DNA of 64,000 nt from Clostridia bacterium (GCA_910574255.1 CAJTAK010000013.1:1-64000), one strand, 5' to 3'; shown: positions 8,251-16,886, counted from the first letter of the stretch. Numbers and translations are program-made. The notes: generated from the sequence alone by a model not told the origin.

Positions 8251-8925
8251 TTAATTAGTTTCCCTATATTTATCTGCAATTTCCTCTGTCAAGGGAATAA
8301 GCCTGCACTCTTCGATTGTATAAACCGCATCACAAAGCTGTTCAATATCGTTGAAATTGTGAGAGGTCAGAAAAATAGTTTTTCCCTCTGCCTTCAGCAT
8401 ACGGATAATCTCTTTCATATCCCCATAAGTCTTGTGATCCAGTGCATTAAACGGCTCATCCAATACAAGAATGTCCTGTTCTTCCATGATAGCCTGCGCC
8501 AAACCAAGTTTTTGCTTCATGCCTAATGAATAATCATCCACCTTTGTCTTATTAGACGGGTCTAATCCAACTTTTAACATGGCATCCTCTATTTCTTTCG
8601 TTCCAATTTTCCCCCGAATATCCGCAAGGAATTTCAGGTTTTTGAATCCACTGTATATGCCAATAAAACCGGGAGAATTGATAAAAGTACCCATATTTTC
8701 CGGAAAATCCCGCCCCTTCCCCAATTTTTTTCCATGTACGAAAACACTCCCTTTATCGGGCTGTAAAAATCCACACAAAATTTTGAAAAGTACAGATTTC
8801 CCACTCCCATTAGCACCGACAAGCCCTACCGTTTCCCCTTGCTGCACAACGAAAGAAACATCCTTTAAAATAGTCTTGTGCCCAAACTTCTTTGATACAT
8901 TTTTCATCTCTAATAAAGCTCCCAT
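8251..8925 (-). CDS. ABC transporter ATP-binding protein, 224 aa
   Basis: Complete nucleotide-binding domain. Walker A GANGSGKS is at residues 37-44, the signature YSLGMKQKLGLAQA near 132, Walker B ILVLDEPF near 150, and the switch His in LTSHNFNDIE. The LGMKQ signature is typical of ABC-2 class pumps such as peptide-antibiotic self-protection transporters. GGAGGTG precedes the ATG. It follows the two permease genes in the same orientation (15-base gap), so it should power a transporter made with them. Substrate unknown; export of, or immunity to, a membrane-active peptide is the best guess from the neighbouring LytTR/GHKL regulators. Confidence 0.85.
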   Translation of the reverse strand: MGALLEMKNVSKKFGHKTILKDVSFVVQQGETVGLVGANGSGKSVLFKILCGFLQPDKGSVFVHGKKLGKGRDFPENMGTFINSPGFIGIYSGFKNLKFLADIRGKIGTKEIEDAMLKVGLDPSNKTKVDDYSLGMKQKLGLAQAIMEEQDILVLDEPFNALDHKTYGDMKEIIRMLKAEGKTIFLTSHNFNDIEQLCDAVYTIEECRLIPLTEEIADKYRETN

Positions 8926-8940
8926 TTATAAGCACCTCCG

Positions 8941-10434
8941 TTAAGTTAATAATCTTTTTTGTCCTGTCAGCAATAACCAGCCCAACAACAACAATATACC
9001 TGTAAGAAATACACTATCTGCTATAACCGCTTCAATCCCCGGATAAGAAGATAAAATTGAAATACGTGCCATACTGGAAAGACCAAAAGGCAAAAAAGCA
9101 GATATATTCTGTGGCAGAATACATAAGAAATTTGCACCTACCAAAGCAAGGAAACCAACCGTAACCTGTTTTGTAAAGATATATAATACAATCATTAAAA
9201 GGTATTGCAGGAAAATATCCAGCCCTTTCATAAATACTGCATTTATAAGAACTTGCACGCTTGTCTTTGTGAGTACATATCTAAAACCAAAACAGCTTAA
9301 TAATCCAGCTATCCCCCATAAAGCACTGTAAAACAAGATAAAGCAGATTCCGATTCTTATAATTGCAGCCATAAGTTCCCGGCGGCTTTTCAGACGGATT
9401 GGTATAAAAAGCGACTGTCCGCTGACCGCCTTTTCTATAAAGGCAGCAAGCAGATATAAAGGCGTTCCTCCTATTATCAATAATTCAAGAAACGGAAAAA
9501 TCTGAAAATATCCTGCTCCATGCCCTAAAAACAAAAAATACACCCATTCTTCTCCGCTTGAAACAAAAGGATTCTGCAAACCCTTGTATAATGTAATCCC
9601 AATCACCACTGCCAACACAATTAGGATATTCTTTTTTGTAAACAGTTGACGCAGGTAATAGTTTTTTATACCATGCTGCTTTATTGAAATATCTCTGATT
9701 TTGTTTCTCCAAAATAATCTAACCGTCAACAAAAGAAGCAGTATCAGTAGAACAACTGTAGAAACTGTCACCCAAAATCTCCAGGGAGTTGTAAAATTAT
9801 GATGTAAAATCAATAAGTGGTTCAATCCTGTAAGCGGCAGGTGTTGTACTGCTGAAATTTTAATCCAAAGTGCCGAAAAAACATAAAGTACCACTAAAAT
9901 TCGTACTGTCCATTTCTGTCCTGTAAAATGGCAAATCCACATGGATATTCCGCTGATGATCCAAATTCCCATGAATTCAAAAATCAAAACTGCTAATAAC
10001 GCTTCTACCGGAGCAGAAAAGAATCTGCATAAGACGGAAAATAAATCGGTTTCTAATGCCCCCTCATGAAGCAGCCATGTATTATTCCTGACAAGACCAA
10101 CCCCAGACAGCAGAATTGCAATGCTCTGAGACAGGACAATGCTTCCGGCAATCAATCCCGTTCCCAACCATTTTCTGGTAAAATAGGAAAAGTAACTTCC
10201 AAACCGACTAATCACAATTTCAGCATCATCTTCGATAAACGTATAGCAGCAGAACAATACCATAGGAAGCAGGAAATAGGTCATATAGTAATGATCAGTT
10301 GCTGCTGACAGGATATGCTGCTCATAAGTTAAATCCGTTCCACTCCTGTTTCCAACGGAAAAGATAAGGCAGACAAAGAATACAGCAAATATTTTTTTCC
10401 ATGTTCCATAATTCTTTTTCGCTAATACAATCAT
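8941..10434 (-). CDS. ABC-2 type permease, 497 aa
   Basis: Polytopic membrane protein with roughly twelve hydrophobic segments and short basic loops, the larger of two permeases in this operon. AGGAGAAGG precedes the ATG (MIVLAKKNYGTWKK). It lies nine bases downstream of the smaller permease and upstream of the ATPase. No peptidase or substrate-binding domain is visible. Known ABC-2 exporters with two different permeases and one ATPase include lantibiotic immunity systems, but sequence similarity to those cannot be judged here, so the substrate remains open. Confidence 0.7.
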   Translation of the reverse strand: MIVLAKKNYGTWKKIFAVFFVCLIFSVGNRSGTDLTYEQHILSAATDHYYMTYFLLPMVLFCCYTFIEDDAEIVISRFGSYFSYFTRKWLGTGLIAGSIVLSQSIAILLSGVGLVRNNTWLLHEGALETDLFSVLCRFFSAPVEALLAVLIFEFMGIWIISGISMWICHFTGQKWTVRILVVLYVFSALWIKISAVQHLPLTGLNHLLILHHNFTTPWRFWVTVSTVVLLILLLLLTVRLFWRNKIRDISIKQHGIKNYYLRQLFTKKNILIVLAVVIGITLYKGLQNPFVSSGEEWVYFLFLGHGAGYFQIFPFLELLIIGGTPLYLLAAFIEKAVSGQSLFIPIRLKSRRELMAAIIRIGICFILFYSALWGIAGLLSCFGFRYVLTKTSVQVLINAVFMKGLDIFLQYLLMIVLYIFTKQVTVGFLALVGANFLCILPQNISAFLPFGLSSMARISILSSYPGIEAVIADSVFLTGILLLLGWLLLTGQKRLLT

Positions 10435-10443
10435 AACCTTCTC

Positions 10444-11211
10444 CTATACCACAGTATTCTTACGAACTTTAGCAAAATAAAGCCATATTGCACCACACAA
10501 TGCCAACAAAAGAACTGGCGCAACTATAACCGATGCAGCCGAATAAGCATCTGCTGCAATAGTTGTCGGTTCAAAGGAAACAACCAAACGATACTTTTCA
10601 ATCCTGAGAACTGAAAGTATGAAGTTTTCCAATACCGCATAAATAAACGGACCCGTCAAAACCACAAAAATGTTTTTCACATACATAGAAAGCACAAACC
10701 CAAGCGTCATGACCAATATGCCAATAATCCCTTTCCAAAGCGACAACATAAGCGCATAAACCATTGGCGCTTCAGCAAACGTATGAAAAAACACATGGCT
10801 GACCGGTGAAGCTTCTGCTGATAAATAGAAAGGCTCTATAGGCGGTTTTACATATAAAGAAAATATGGCAGAAAGCACATAAGGAATAAACAAGATGAAA
10901 AATGCACAAACCGTCTGTACCAGCCACTTTACTGCAAGATACTTTTTTAGTCCCACACGCTGACGGACATAGAACAGGAAATTATTTTTTCGTTCATAGT
11001 AAAGATTCCAGCAGACAGGAAGTACAACAAACAACGGAAACAGAAGATTAACCATCTCCGTACCAACCTCCCATGCTTCCAAATCATATTGCAGCGCATA
11101 GTTCTGATATAGGGTGCATGATAAAACGCACATTATGATGCTTAGGATAAATGTTGTTGCAAGCACAGGCAAACATACCTTGCTCCATTCGCTTTTGATT
11201 AAATTTAACAT
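10444..11211 (-). CDS. ABC-2 type permease, 255 aa
   Basis: Begins MLNLIKSEWSKVCLPVLATT, the usual short amphipathic start before the first span of ABC-2 permeases, with about six membrane segments in total and the conserved-looking YYERKNNFLFYVRQRVG cytoplasmic loop that commonly contacts the ATPase. First gene of the transporter operon. A strong 15-bp inverted repeat lies in the 138-bp gap before it, after the kinase gene. GAAAGGA precedes the ATG. Likely heterodimer partner of the 497-aa permease. Confidence 0.75.
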   Translation of the reverse strand: MLNLIKSEWSKVCLPVLATTFILSIIMCVLSCTLYQNYALQYDLEAWEVGTEMVNLLFPLFVVLPVCWNLYYERKNNFLFYVRQRVGLKKYLAVKWLVQTVCAFFILFIPYVLSAIFSLYVKPPIEPFYLSAEASPVSHVFFHTFAEAPMVYALMLSLWKGIIGILVMTLGFVLSMYVKNIFVVLTGPFIYAVLENFILSVLRIEKYRLVVSFEPTTIAADAYSAASVIVAPVLLLALCGAIWLYFAKVRKNTVV

Positions 11212-11286
11212 TCCGTTTTCGTCCTTTCTCTGTTTTTTGCCAGTATAGCAATCCCATAGGAGTAATTCAATATGCCAGAAACAAGA

Positions 11287-11332
11287 GAGGGTTTTAAGGG
11301 ATTGAAAATATTTTCGTTCCCTTAAAACCCTC
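11287..11332. repeat. Perfect 15-bp inverted repeat
   Basis: GAGGGTTTTAAGGGA (11287-11301) and TCCCTTAAAACCCTC (11318-11332) are exact complements around a 16-base AT-rich loop. It sits between the kinase stop and the permease start on the minus strand. It may attenuate or terminate the regulator transcript, or be an operator for the transporter genes. No strong T run follows. Confidence 0.6.
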
Positions 11333-11349
11333 GTTCGTGCTTCACATAG

Positions 11350-12675
11350 CTAAATTTTTACCCCAAAAACAACATAATTTCTTTTATTCTTCGTCTCATT
11401 CCTTGTAATTACTTTTCCATGATAGCGCTCCATAATTGCAAGGACATTATACAGTCCAAATCCATGCCTGTCGCCATTCTCACCTTTCGTTGTAAATCCT
11501 TTTCGGAAAAGTTGGACAAATTCGGTATTTGACATGGGCGTAAATGGATTGCTTACTGTCAATTCAATATATCTGTCAAGTTTGCAGGATTGTACATATA
11601 TTGTATCGCCGCTTTTTGATGCTTCGATTGCGTTATCCAATAAAATCCCCAGTATTTCAATCCATTCAGTTTCCGGCAAGATACCTGTTTTGAATCCATT
11701 TTGTAATTCTACCAAAATATCTATCTGTAACAAAGATGCCTGTTTTATCTTCTCATAAAGCATCCCGGCAATTATCTTACTGTCACACGACAAAAGTTCC
11801 CGGTCATTATCATCTAAATAAATCCCACTTGCCAAAAGTGATACGGATTGTTTCGCTTCTTCCAGACTTTCAGAAGACATAACCGCCGCTTCAATGGCAA
11901 TCAACCGATTGTTGTATTCATGCTGTCTTGAACAAACCTGTGAAATCAGTTCTTCCACAATAGGTACATATTGCTCTATCATCCGTATTCTTTTTTGCTC
12001 TTGTATTCTACGTCCATTGTAGATAAGCATGATACTGTCAAAAATAAATATCGCCAAAAGCAATAAAGCCACCATCTGAATATGCTCTGTAATCTTTGCT
12101 AAATCAAATGAAAATGCAGATAAAATAACAATTAACACAAGTGCAACATTTGCAGATAATAATTTGCCGCTAAACCCTCCATTTCTCATAATCCTGTTGC
12201 ACCATTCAAATATCGGACTGAATAAAAATATACTGGCAAAAACAACTGAAAGAATACGGCTCCCAAACAATAGTACATTTCCCGTTGCACCGCAAAGGGT
12301 GAAAATAATAACACTCATTACCCTTGATGATAAGTAAATAGAAAATATACTGATACTGCCACAAAGGGTATAGCTGCTATCTTCAGGCTTATAATACAGG
12401 CTGCTCACAAAAGCGAAAGCAAGAATAAGGAACAACAGAAGGAAAAAATTATTTGCCGGAGCAATTTCAAATCCCTGCCTGGGAAACAAAACCGGAGTTT
12501 TCATCCCTGCAATAATATTTACTCTTGCAGCCATACAAAGAAAGACAACTACAGGATAAAGCAGCCAATCTGTCATAGCAAACGGATTATTTTTATTCCG
12601 AAATATCCTCTCAAGACAAAGGAACAGCAATCCGGCATCCAATAAAATCTGCAATAAGTTCAAAACATTCTCCAT
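11350..12675 (-). CDS. GHKL sensor histidine kinase (AgrC-like), 441 aa
   Basis: About six N-terminal membrane spans make up the first 210 residues. A short helical region has the sequence CSRQHEYNNRLIAIE, where the His is the likely phosphate acceptor. A C-terminal HATPase domain has the N box LLDNAIEAS and the G box GFGLYNVLAIM. This is the AgrC/ComD/BlpH type that senses peptide pheromones. The ATG at 12675 is chosen over 12687 because GGGGA lies six bases before it and within the end of the upstream regulator gene. Partner of the LytTR regulator; the signal may be a peptide, though no precursor gene is visible nearby. Confidence 0.85.
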   Translation of the reverse strand: MENVLNLLQILLDAGLLFLCLERIFRNKNNPFAMTDWLLYPVVVFLCMAARVNIIAGMKTPVLFPRQGFEIAPANNFFLLLFLILAFAFVSSLYYKPEDSSYTLCGSISIFSIYLSSRVMSVIIFTLCGATGNVLLFGSRILSVVFASIFLFSPIFEWCNRIMRNGGFSGKLLSANVALVLIVILSAFSFDLAKITEHIQMVALLLLAIFIFDSIMLIYNGRRIQEQKRIRMIEQYVPIVEELISQVCSRQHEYNNRLIAIEAAVMSSESLEEAKQSVSLLASGIYLDDNDRELLSCDSKIIAGMLYEKIKQASLLQIDILVELQNGFKTGILPETEWIEILGILLDNAIEASKSGDTIYVQSCKLDRYIELTVSNPFTPMSNTEFVQLFRKGFTTKGENGDRHGFGLYNVLAIMERYHGKVITRNETKNKRNYVVFGVKI

Positions 12676-12677
12676 AG

Positions 12678-13391
12678 TTATCCCCATATTCCAGTCTGAT
12701 ACTTATTTCCTATGGGAATTGGTGCGTCAAAATCCCGCAGAAAAATCAATCTTCCTGTTTTATCAATTTTATCAATATGGTTCTTATTTACGATATAGCT
12801 TTTATGACATTGTATGAAAGCCGGATCATCTATCAGCGTAAATAAGCCGGATAATGAATATCCGGAAATCGTATCCTGCTTTCTCCCAAGCCTTAAACTA
12901 TTGGTATGGATTACAATTTTTTTACCGAACGCTTCTAAGTAGGCAATATCCTGTACCTCATACTCTAGCACAAATTGTTTCTGCTCAATCTGTATTATCT
13001 TTGTTTTTTCCTTTATCTGATCAGATAATCCAAGCGCATCACAAAAGGCAGAGGCAAATTCCGTTTCCGTAAACGGCTTGATAAGAAAACTATAGCATTT
13101 TATATCTCTGTAAGCGGATAGTTCCTCTCCTGCAAGGGCTGTTTCAAAAATAACAGGAGTATATTTATATTTTGGCATTGCACGAATTTGTTTTGCAAGA
13201 CTTGTTCCTTTATAATCAACTAACTGTATATCCAGTATAAAAAGCGAAATTGTTTCTTTCTGTGCATAATCATACGCTGCACTCGCTTCTGCAAAAGATA
13301 CAATTTCAAGTTCACCGTCAATTTTCCTTATATACTGCATAATCCGCTTTACTGCCGCTGTATTATCCTCAACCAGCATTATTTTCCTCAT
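12678..13391 (-). CDS. LytTR-family response regulator, 237 aa
   Basis: A receiver domain (residues 1-120; acidic pocket VEDN, phospho-acceptor Asp54 in FILDIQ, Lys in LIKPF) is followed by a LytTR DNA-binding domain (from about 135, with IAYLEAFGKKIVIHT and IQCHKSYIVNKNHI). Start at 13391 (MRKIMLVEDN) fits the family length; an ATG at 13406 is an alternative and neither has a strong ribosome-binding site. Its stop overlaps the possible upstream start of the kinase. It probably controls the downstream ABC operon. The insertion sequence lies about 140 bp upstream and could have altered its promoter. Confidence 0.85.
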   Translation of the reverse strand: MRKIMLVEDNTAAVKRIMQYIRKIDGELEIVSFAEASAAYDYAQKETISLFILDIQLVDYKGTSLAKQIRAMPKYKYTPVIFETALAGEELSAYRDIKCYSFLIKPFTETEFASAFCDALGLSDQIKEKTKIIQIEQKQFVLEYEVQDIAYLEAFGKKIVIHTNSLRLGRKQDTISGYSLSGLFTLIDDPAFIQCHKSYIVNKNHIDKIDKTGRLIFLRDFDAPIPIGNKYQTGIWG

Positions 13392-13485
13392 GATGTTCAC
13401 CGCCATTTTTTATTTTTCGTGGCGTAACGCCCCACTTTTCATTTGCAGCTTTATAAAGTCATATAGTCCATAACCAACCAATCAT

Positions 13486-13534
13486 ATTATAATTCGTTCT
13501 CTCGAACAAGGCAAGGATTGAAAATATCATGACA
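13486..13534 (+). repeat. Left 49-bp direct repeat flanking the IS
   Basis: Bases 13486-13534 are identical over all 49 positions to 15497-15545 on the other side of the insertion sequence. The flanking bases then differ (T versus G before, C versus A after). This is the footprint expected of a target-site duplication. Long, variable duplications are a known trait of IS1634-family elements. It contains the palindrome GTTC-TCTC-GAAC. Confidence 0.8.
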
Positions 13535-13572
13535 CGGGTGTTTGACACATCAGTAATCAAAAAAGTACCTTT

Positions 13573-13599
13573 AAGCCTTGTAATAGGCTTATTTTTTTG
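13573..13599 (+). terminator. Terminator inside the IS left end
   Basis: AAGCCT (13573-13578) and AGGCTT (13585-13590) pair around TGTAAT and are followed by ATTTTTTT. Placed just inside the left end, it would stop plus-strand transcription entering from outside, a common self-limiting feature of insertion sequences. Confidence 0.6.
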
Positions 13600-13669
13600 T
13601 CAACTTTTTTGTTTTACTATCTAGTAATATTTAGTGATTTGTGGTATACTGATAACAGAGGTGATTATC

Positions 13670-15397
13670 ATGCGGGTGACAACATCTAAATCCAAAAATT
13701 CGGAATCCTTTTATATTACCCAGTCGTATACAAATGCGCAGGGAAAAAGCACTTCAAAAACTATACGCAAGCTTGGCACTCTGGCTGAATTGTCAAAGCG
13801 TCTCCATACTGACAGGGACGGGGTCTTGGCCTGGGCTAATGAACAGGCCCGCCTTGAAACGGCGAGATACAAAAGCGAAAAGGAAGATGCTCTTGTCATG
13901 GTTCCTTTTCATTCCAATAAACTCATGGACTATCATAAGCAGAAACTTTTCACCGGCGGCTATCTTTTCCTCCAGTCCGTTTATTATGGCCTCAAGATGG
14001 ATTCCATATGCCGGAAGATCAAAAGCCGCTATAAGTTCGAGTATGATCTAAATGCAATCCTGTCAGATCTGATCTATACCAGGGTGCTGGTGCCTTCCAG
14101 CAAAAGTTCTTCTTTGCGCACTGCAGAACAATTCCTTGAGCCGCCAACTTACAGGCTGCATGATGTATACCGTGCACTTTCGGTCCTTGCCAGGGAAATG
14201 GATTTTATCCAGGCGGAAGTTTACAAAAACAGCTTTTTACTGGGCAGTAGAAATGATCGGATTCTTTATTACGATTGTACGAACTACTATTTTGAGATTG
14301 AACAGGAGGACGGAGATAAAAAATATGGCAAGAGTAAAGAACACCGGCCTAACCCGATTATTCAGATGGGGCTTTTTACGGACGGTGATGGACTACCGTT
14401 AGCTTTTTCCCTTTTTCCAGGGAACCAAAATGAGCAAAAGTCACTAAAGCCCCTGGAGACCAAGATCCTTCAGCAGTTCGGATGTGAAAAGTTTATTTAT
14501 TGCAGTGATGCGGGCCTTGCGTCCGAAGACAACCGGGCATTCAACCACATGGGGCAGCGCTCATTTATTGTAACCCAATCGATTAAAAAACTCCCTGCCG
14601 AGGATCGGACATGGGCACTGAGCAGGAGCGGTTTCAAGCGTCTGTCAGATGATGCGTCTGTGGATATCACGAAACTGTCAGAAGATGATAAAGACCAACT
14701 CTATTACAAAGATGAACCGTTTACAACAAAAAAACTACACCAACGGCTGATCATCACATATTCCCCAAAGTATGCTGCCTATCAGAAGGCGGTCCGTGCG
14801 GAGCAGATCGCCAGGGCAGAAAAGATGGTTGCCAATGGCACTTTGAAAAAGCAACGCAAAAACCCGAATGACCCTGCAAGATTTGTAAATAAAATCGCTG
14901 CGACTGAAGAAGGCGAGAAAGCGAAAATCCACTACTATCTCGATCTGGATAAGATTGCCGAAGAAGAAATGTATGACGGGCTTTACGCCGTCTGTACAGA
15001 CCTTCTGGATGATGATGTTGCAGATATATTAAAGGTCAGCGAGGGAAGATGGCAGATTGAGGATTGTTTCAGGACTATGAAAACAGATTTTGAAGCAAGG
15101 CCGGCCTATCTGACCCGTGAAGACCGTATCAAAGCGCATTTTCTCACATGTTTTCTATCTCTGCTTCATTTTCGGTTATTAAAGCGTTCTCTGAAGGACG
15201 CTTATACCACGGAACAGTTACTTCAAACCTTAAGAAACATAAAATTTGCAGATGTAGAAGAACAGGGATTTATGCCTGTATATGAGCGCCAGAAGATAAC
15301 GGATGACCTTCATGAGACATGTGGATTCCGGACGGACTATCAGTTTATAACAAAACGGAAAATGAAAGGAATTCAGAAAAAAAGTAAGCGAAGATAA
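13670..15397 (+). CDS. IS1634-family transposase, 575 aa
   Basis: DDE transposase of the IS4/IS1634 group. The catalytic acidic residues are recognisable as the Asp in ILYYDCTNYYFEI, the Asp in FIYCSDAGLAS, and the Glu in GRWQIEDCFRTMK; the segment around the last fits the YREK-like signature of the IS4 superfamily. The ATG at 13670 follows GAGGTG at seven bases, so I prefer it to an earlier in-frame start at 13634. An extended -10 element (TGGTATACT, ending at 13650) lies just upstream. Length is normal for the family and the frame is intact, so the element may still be mobile. Confidence 0.92.
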   Translation: MRVTTSKSKNSESFYITQSYTNAQGKSTSKTIRKLGTLAELSKRLHTDRDGVLAWANEQARLETARYKSEKEDALVMVPFHSNKLMDYHKQKLFTGGYLFLQSVYYGLKMDSICRKIKSRYKFEYDLNAILSDLIYTRVLVPSSKSSSLRTAEQFLEPPTYRLHDVYRALSVLAREMDFIQAEVYKNSFLLGSRNDRILYYDCTNYYFEIEQEDGDKKYGKSKEHRPNPIIQMGLFTDGDGLPLAFSLFPGNQNEQKSLKPLETKILQQFGCEKFIYCSDAGLASEDNRAFNHMGQRSFIVTQSIKKLPAEDRTWALSRSGFKRLSDDASVDITKLSEDDKDQLYYKDEPFTTKKLHQRLIITYSPKYAAYQKAVRAEQIARAEKMVANGTLKKQRKNPNDPARFVNKIAATEEGEKAKIHYYLDLDKIAEEEMYDGLYAVCTDLLDDDVADILKVSEGRWQIEDCFRTMKTDFEARPAYLTREDRIKAHFLTCFLSLLHFRLLKRSLKDAYTTEQLLQTLRNIKFADVEEQGFMPVYERQKITDDLHETCGFRTDYQFITKRKMKGIQKKSKRR

Positions 15398-15427
15398 AAC
15401 ATTACTATATTTCATGCATACAGCATA

Positions 15428-15468
15428 AAGTGCCACCGTCCCAGTATTTATAAGGGATTGTGGCACTT
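15428..15468. terminator. Nested hairpin near the IS right end
   Basis: AAGTGCCAC (15428-15436) pairs exactly with GTGGCACTT (15460-15468), and inside it TCCC pairs with GGGA. It lies 30 bases after the transposase stop, so it may end that transcript; it may also be a transposase-binding subterminal structure. Confidence 0.5.
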
Positions 15469-15496
15469 ACTTGATTCTTAAAGTGTCAAAAACGAG

Positions 15497-15545
15497 ATTA
15501 TAATTCGTTCTCTCGAACAAGGCAAGGATTGAAAATATCATGACA
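15497..15545 (+). repeat. Right 49-bp direct repeat flanking the IS
   Basis: Exact copy of 13486-13534. At its 3' end it contains an ATG (15540) that opens a frame reading MTKKTMPYTKHGPYALKIMF, preceded by AAGGATTG. That may be the start of a gene the element landed beside, but the frame soon loses coding character, so I do not call a gene. Confidence 0.8.
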
Positions 15546-15671
15546 AAAAAGACAATGCCCTATACAAAGCATGGTCCTTATGCATTAAAAATCATGTTTA
15601 TACTGTATTCCGAAAACCGGAATGTAACAATACTGATATTAACTATACTGAGTATAATCATACTGAATCAA

Positions 15672-16019
15672 TCATATCAATCCTATCCTAAATCCTTCCC
15701 TTGCATCATGGAAATGTTCATAAAAGGCTATGGAGCCATAGATAACTCTGTTCACAGCACATGGAAAAGCAAAGTGCAGCTTTCCCAATCCCCGTCTTAC
15801 GCTTTCGATTAATCCTATCCCTTTTTCACCGTCCAGCTCCTTCATCAGCTTCACAGCCTTGTCATTGGCACAATGAAATCTGTCCTTTACTTCATCAATC
15901 GTGAAATATATGTATGTCCTTCTACGCTTATCAATCCACCCATTTTTCTGTGACAGCTCCATGCGGTCAATCATCATTCCATAAAGCAGCTTTGCCCCTT
16001 CATACTTTGCTGTTTGCAT
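15672..16019 (-). pseudogene. Fragment of a RepA_N-type replication initiator
   Basis: The minus-strand frame from about 16019 downward contains AKLLYGMMIDRMELSQKNGW, then YIYFTIDEVKDRFHCANDKA and KAVKLMKELDGEKGIGLIE. I recognise this as the conserved N-terminal core of replication initiator proteins of the RepA_N family found on plasmids and conjugative elements. The beginning of the protein is missing, about four residues appear deleted after KYEG, and after RRGLGK the sequence no longer resembles the family. It is therefore an internal remnant. Together with the neighbouring IS it marks a scar of an integrated element between the LytTR operon and lexA. Confidence 0.65.
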
Positions 16020-16042
16020 TTCTTTCGAACATATGTTATACT
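16013..16042 (+). promoter_or_regulatory. SOS (LexA) box overlapping a promoter
   Basis: CGAACATATGTT at 16026-16037 matches 12 bases of the Gram-positive LexA operator (CGAAC-N4-GTTCG). It lies between TTTGCA (16013-16018) and TATACT (16037-16042), an 18-bp spaced promoter reading toward lexA, 227 bp upstream of its ATG. LexA binding would cover the -10 element. This suits lexA autoregulation with an unusually long leader. The box also sits at the edge of the repA fragment. Confidence 0.65.
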
Positions 16043-16132
16043 TAAAACAACCTTGTACAAAAGATTTTACTGACCTGCAGTCATACAAGGCAGGCTGATA
16101 ATACTTTGTTGTACATAAAATCTGAGAACATC

Positions 16133-16260
16133 GGTAAAGTTGCAAAAGCATACGAGAGGAACTTTCTGAGTGCCCTTTCGAATGAAAGTTTCTTTCATTA
16201 TGTGTGTACCGAAGTGACTTTACCCTTTAGTACCGCCCGGTGGCAACTTAAAAAGGAGGA
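16133..16260 (+). repeat. Structured leader element, lexA copy (E1)
   Basis: Copy 1 of the interspersed element. GGTAAAGTT pairs with GACTTTACC, GCATAC with GTGTGT (wobbles), and GAGAGGAACTTTC with GAAAGTTTCTTTC, making one long hairpin. Then comes CTTTAGTACCGC and GGCAACTTAAAAAGGAGG, the latter being the ribosome-binding site of lexA. The 5' small hairpin of the other copies is replaced here by a different nested hairpin at 16053-16122. Same orientation relative to the downstream gene as every other copy. Confidence 0.75.
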
Positions 16261-16268
16261 AGCGATAT

Positions 16269-16886
16269 ATGCCCTATGGTAAGATTTCCAAGAAGCAGTC
16301 AGAAATTTTAGAATACATTAAGTCACAAATTTTAAATAAAGGTTATCCGCCGTCAGTCCGTGATATCTGTGAAGCTGTGGATTTGAAGTCAACTTCATCT
16401 GTTCATTCCCATCTGGAGACGTTGGAGAAGAATGGTTATATCCGCCGGGATCCCACTAAGCCTCGTGCAATTGAGATCATAGACGACAATTTCAATCTGG
16501 CACGCCGGGAAGTGGTGAATGTTCCCATAGTAGGCAAAGTGGCAGCAGGACAGCCCATACTGGCTGTTGAGAATGTAGAATCCTACTTCCCCATTCCCAT
16601 GGAGTTTATGCCCAATGAACAATGCTTTATGCTGAAGGTGCAGGGGGATTCTATGATCAATGCCGGAATTTTTGATGGAGATACAATTCTGGTAGAACAG
16701 CGTCAGACTGCCCATAATGGAGATATGGTAGTGGCTCTGGTGGATGATTCCGCTACTGTGAAGACCTTTTATCAGGAAGCCGATCACATTCGCCTTCAGC
16801 CAGAGAACGATTCCATGGATCCCATTATTGTTCCGGACTGCCAGATCCTTGGAAAGGTATTTGGCGTAATACGTTTTTTTCAATAA
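16269..16886 (+). CDS. lexA: LexA SOS repressor, 205 aa
   Basis: An N-terminal winged helix-turn-helix (residues 1-65; [20 protein letters not shown]) is followed by an S24 autoprotease domain. The self-cleavage Ala93-Gly94 bond lies in KVAAGQPI, with catalytic Ser128 (QGDSMINAG) and Lys165 (SATVKTFY). It represses DNA-damage genes until RecA filaments trigger self-cleavage. AAGGAGGAAG precedes the ATG and is the tail of element E1. A LexA box lies in the likely promoter. It is flanked on both sides by mobile-element debris but is itself intact and of normal length. Confidence 0.95.
   Translation: MPYGKISKKQSEILEYIKSQILNKGYPPSVRDICEAVDLKSTSSVHSHLETLEKNGYIRRDPTKPRAIEIIDDNFNLARREVVNVPIVGKVAAGQPILAVENVESYFPIPMEFMPNEQCFMLKVQGDSMINAGIFDGDTILVEQRQTAHNGDMVVALVDDSATVKTFYQEADHIRLQPENDSMDPIIVPDCQILGKVFGVIRFFQ

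Larger units (their letters stand above)
13535..15496 (+). mobile_element. Complete IS1634-like insertion sequence, 1962 bp
   Basis: The element is delimited by the 49-bp direct repeats. Its ends form an imperfect terminal inverted repeat. The left end reads CGGGTGTTTGACAC and the right end, read inward, CTCGTTTTTGACAC, with about 19 of 26 positions matching when extended to ...ATCAA on both sides. One transposase gene fills it. A terminator hairpin just inside the left end and a nested hairpin near the right end could shield the transposase from outside transcription. Because both duplications are perfect, insertion looks recent. It separates the LytTR operon from a decayed replication-initiator region. 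Confidence 0.8.

Noticed and set aside
15540-15812. 90-codon plus-strand frame starting in the right 49-bp repeat
   Set aside because: The first 25 codons look plausible, but it then runs antisense through the repA fragment with low-complexity sequence. At most it is the start of a lost gene.
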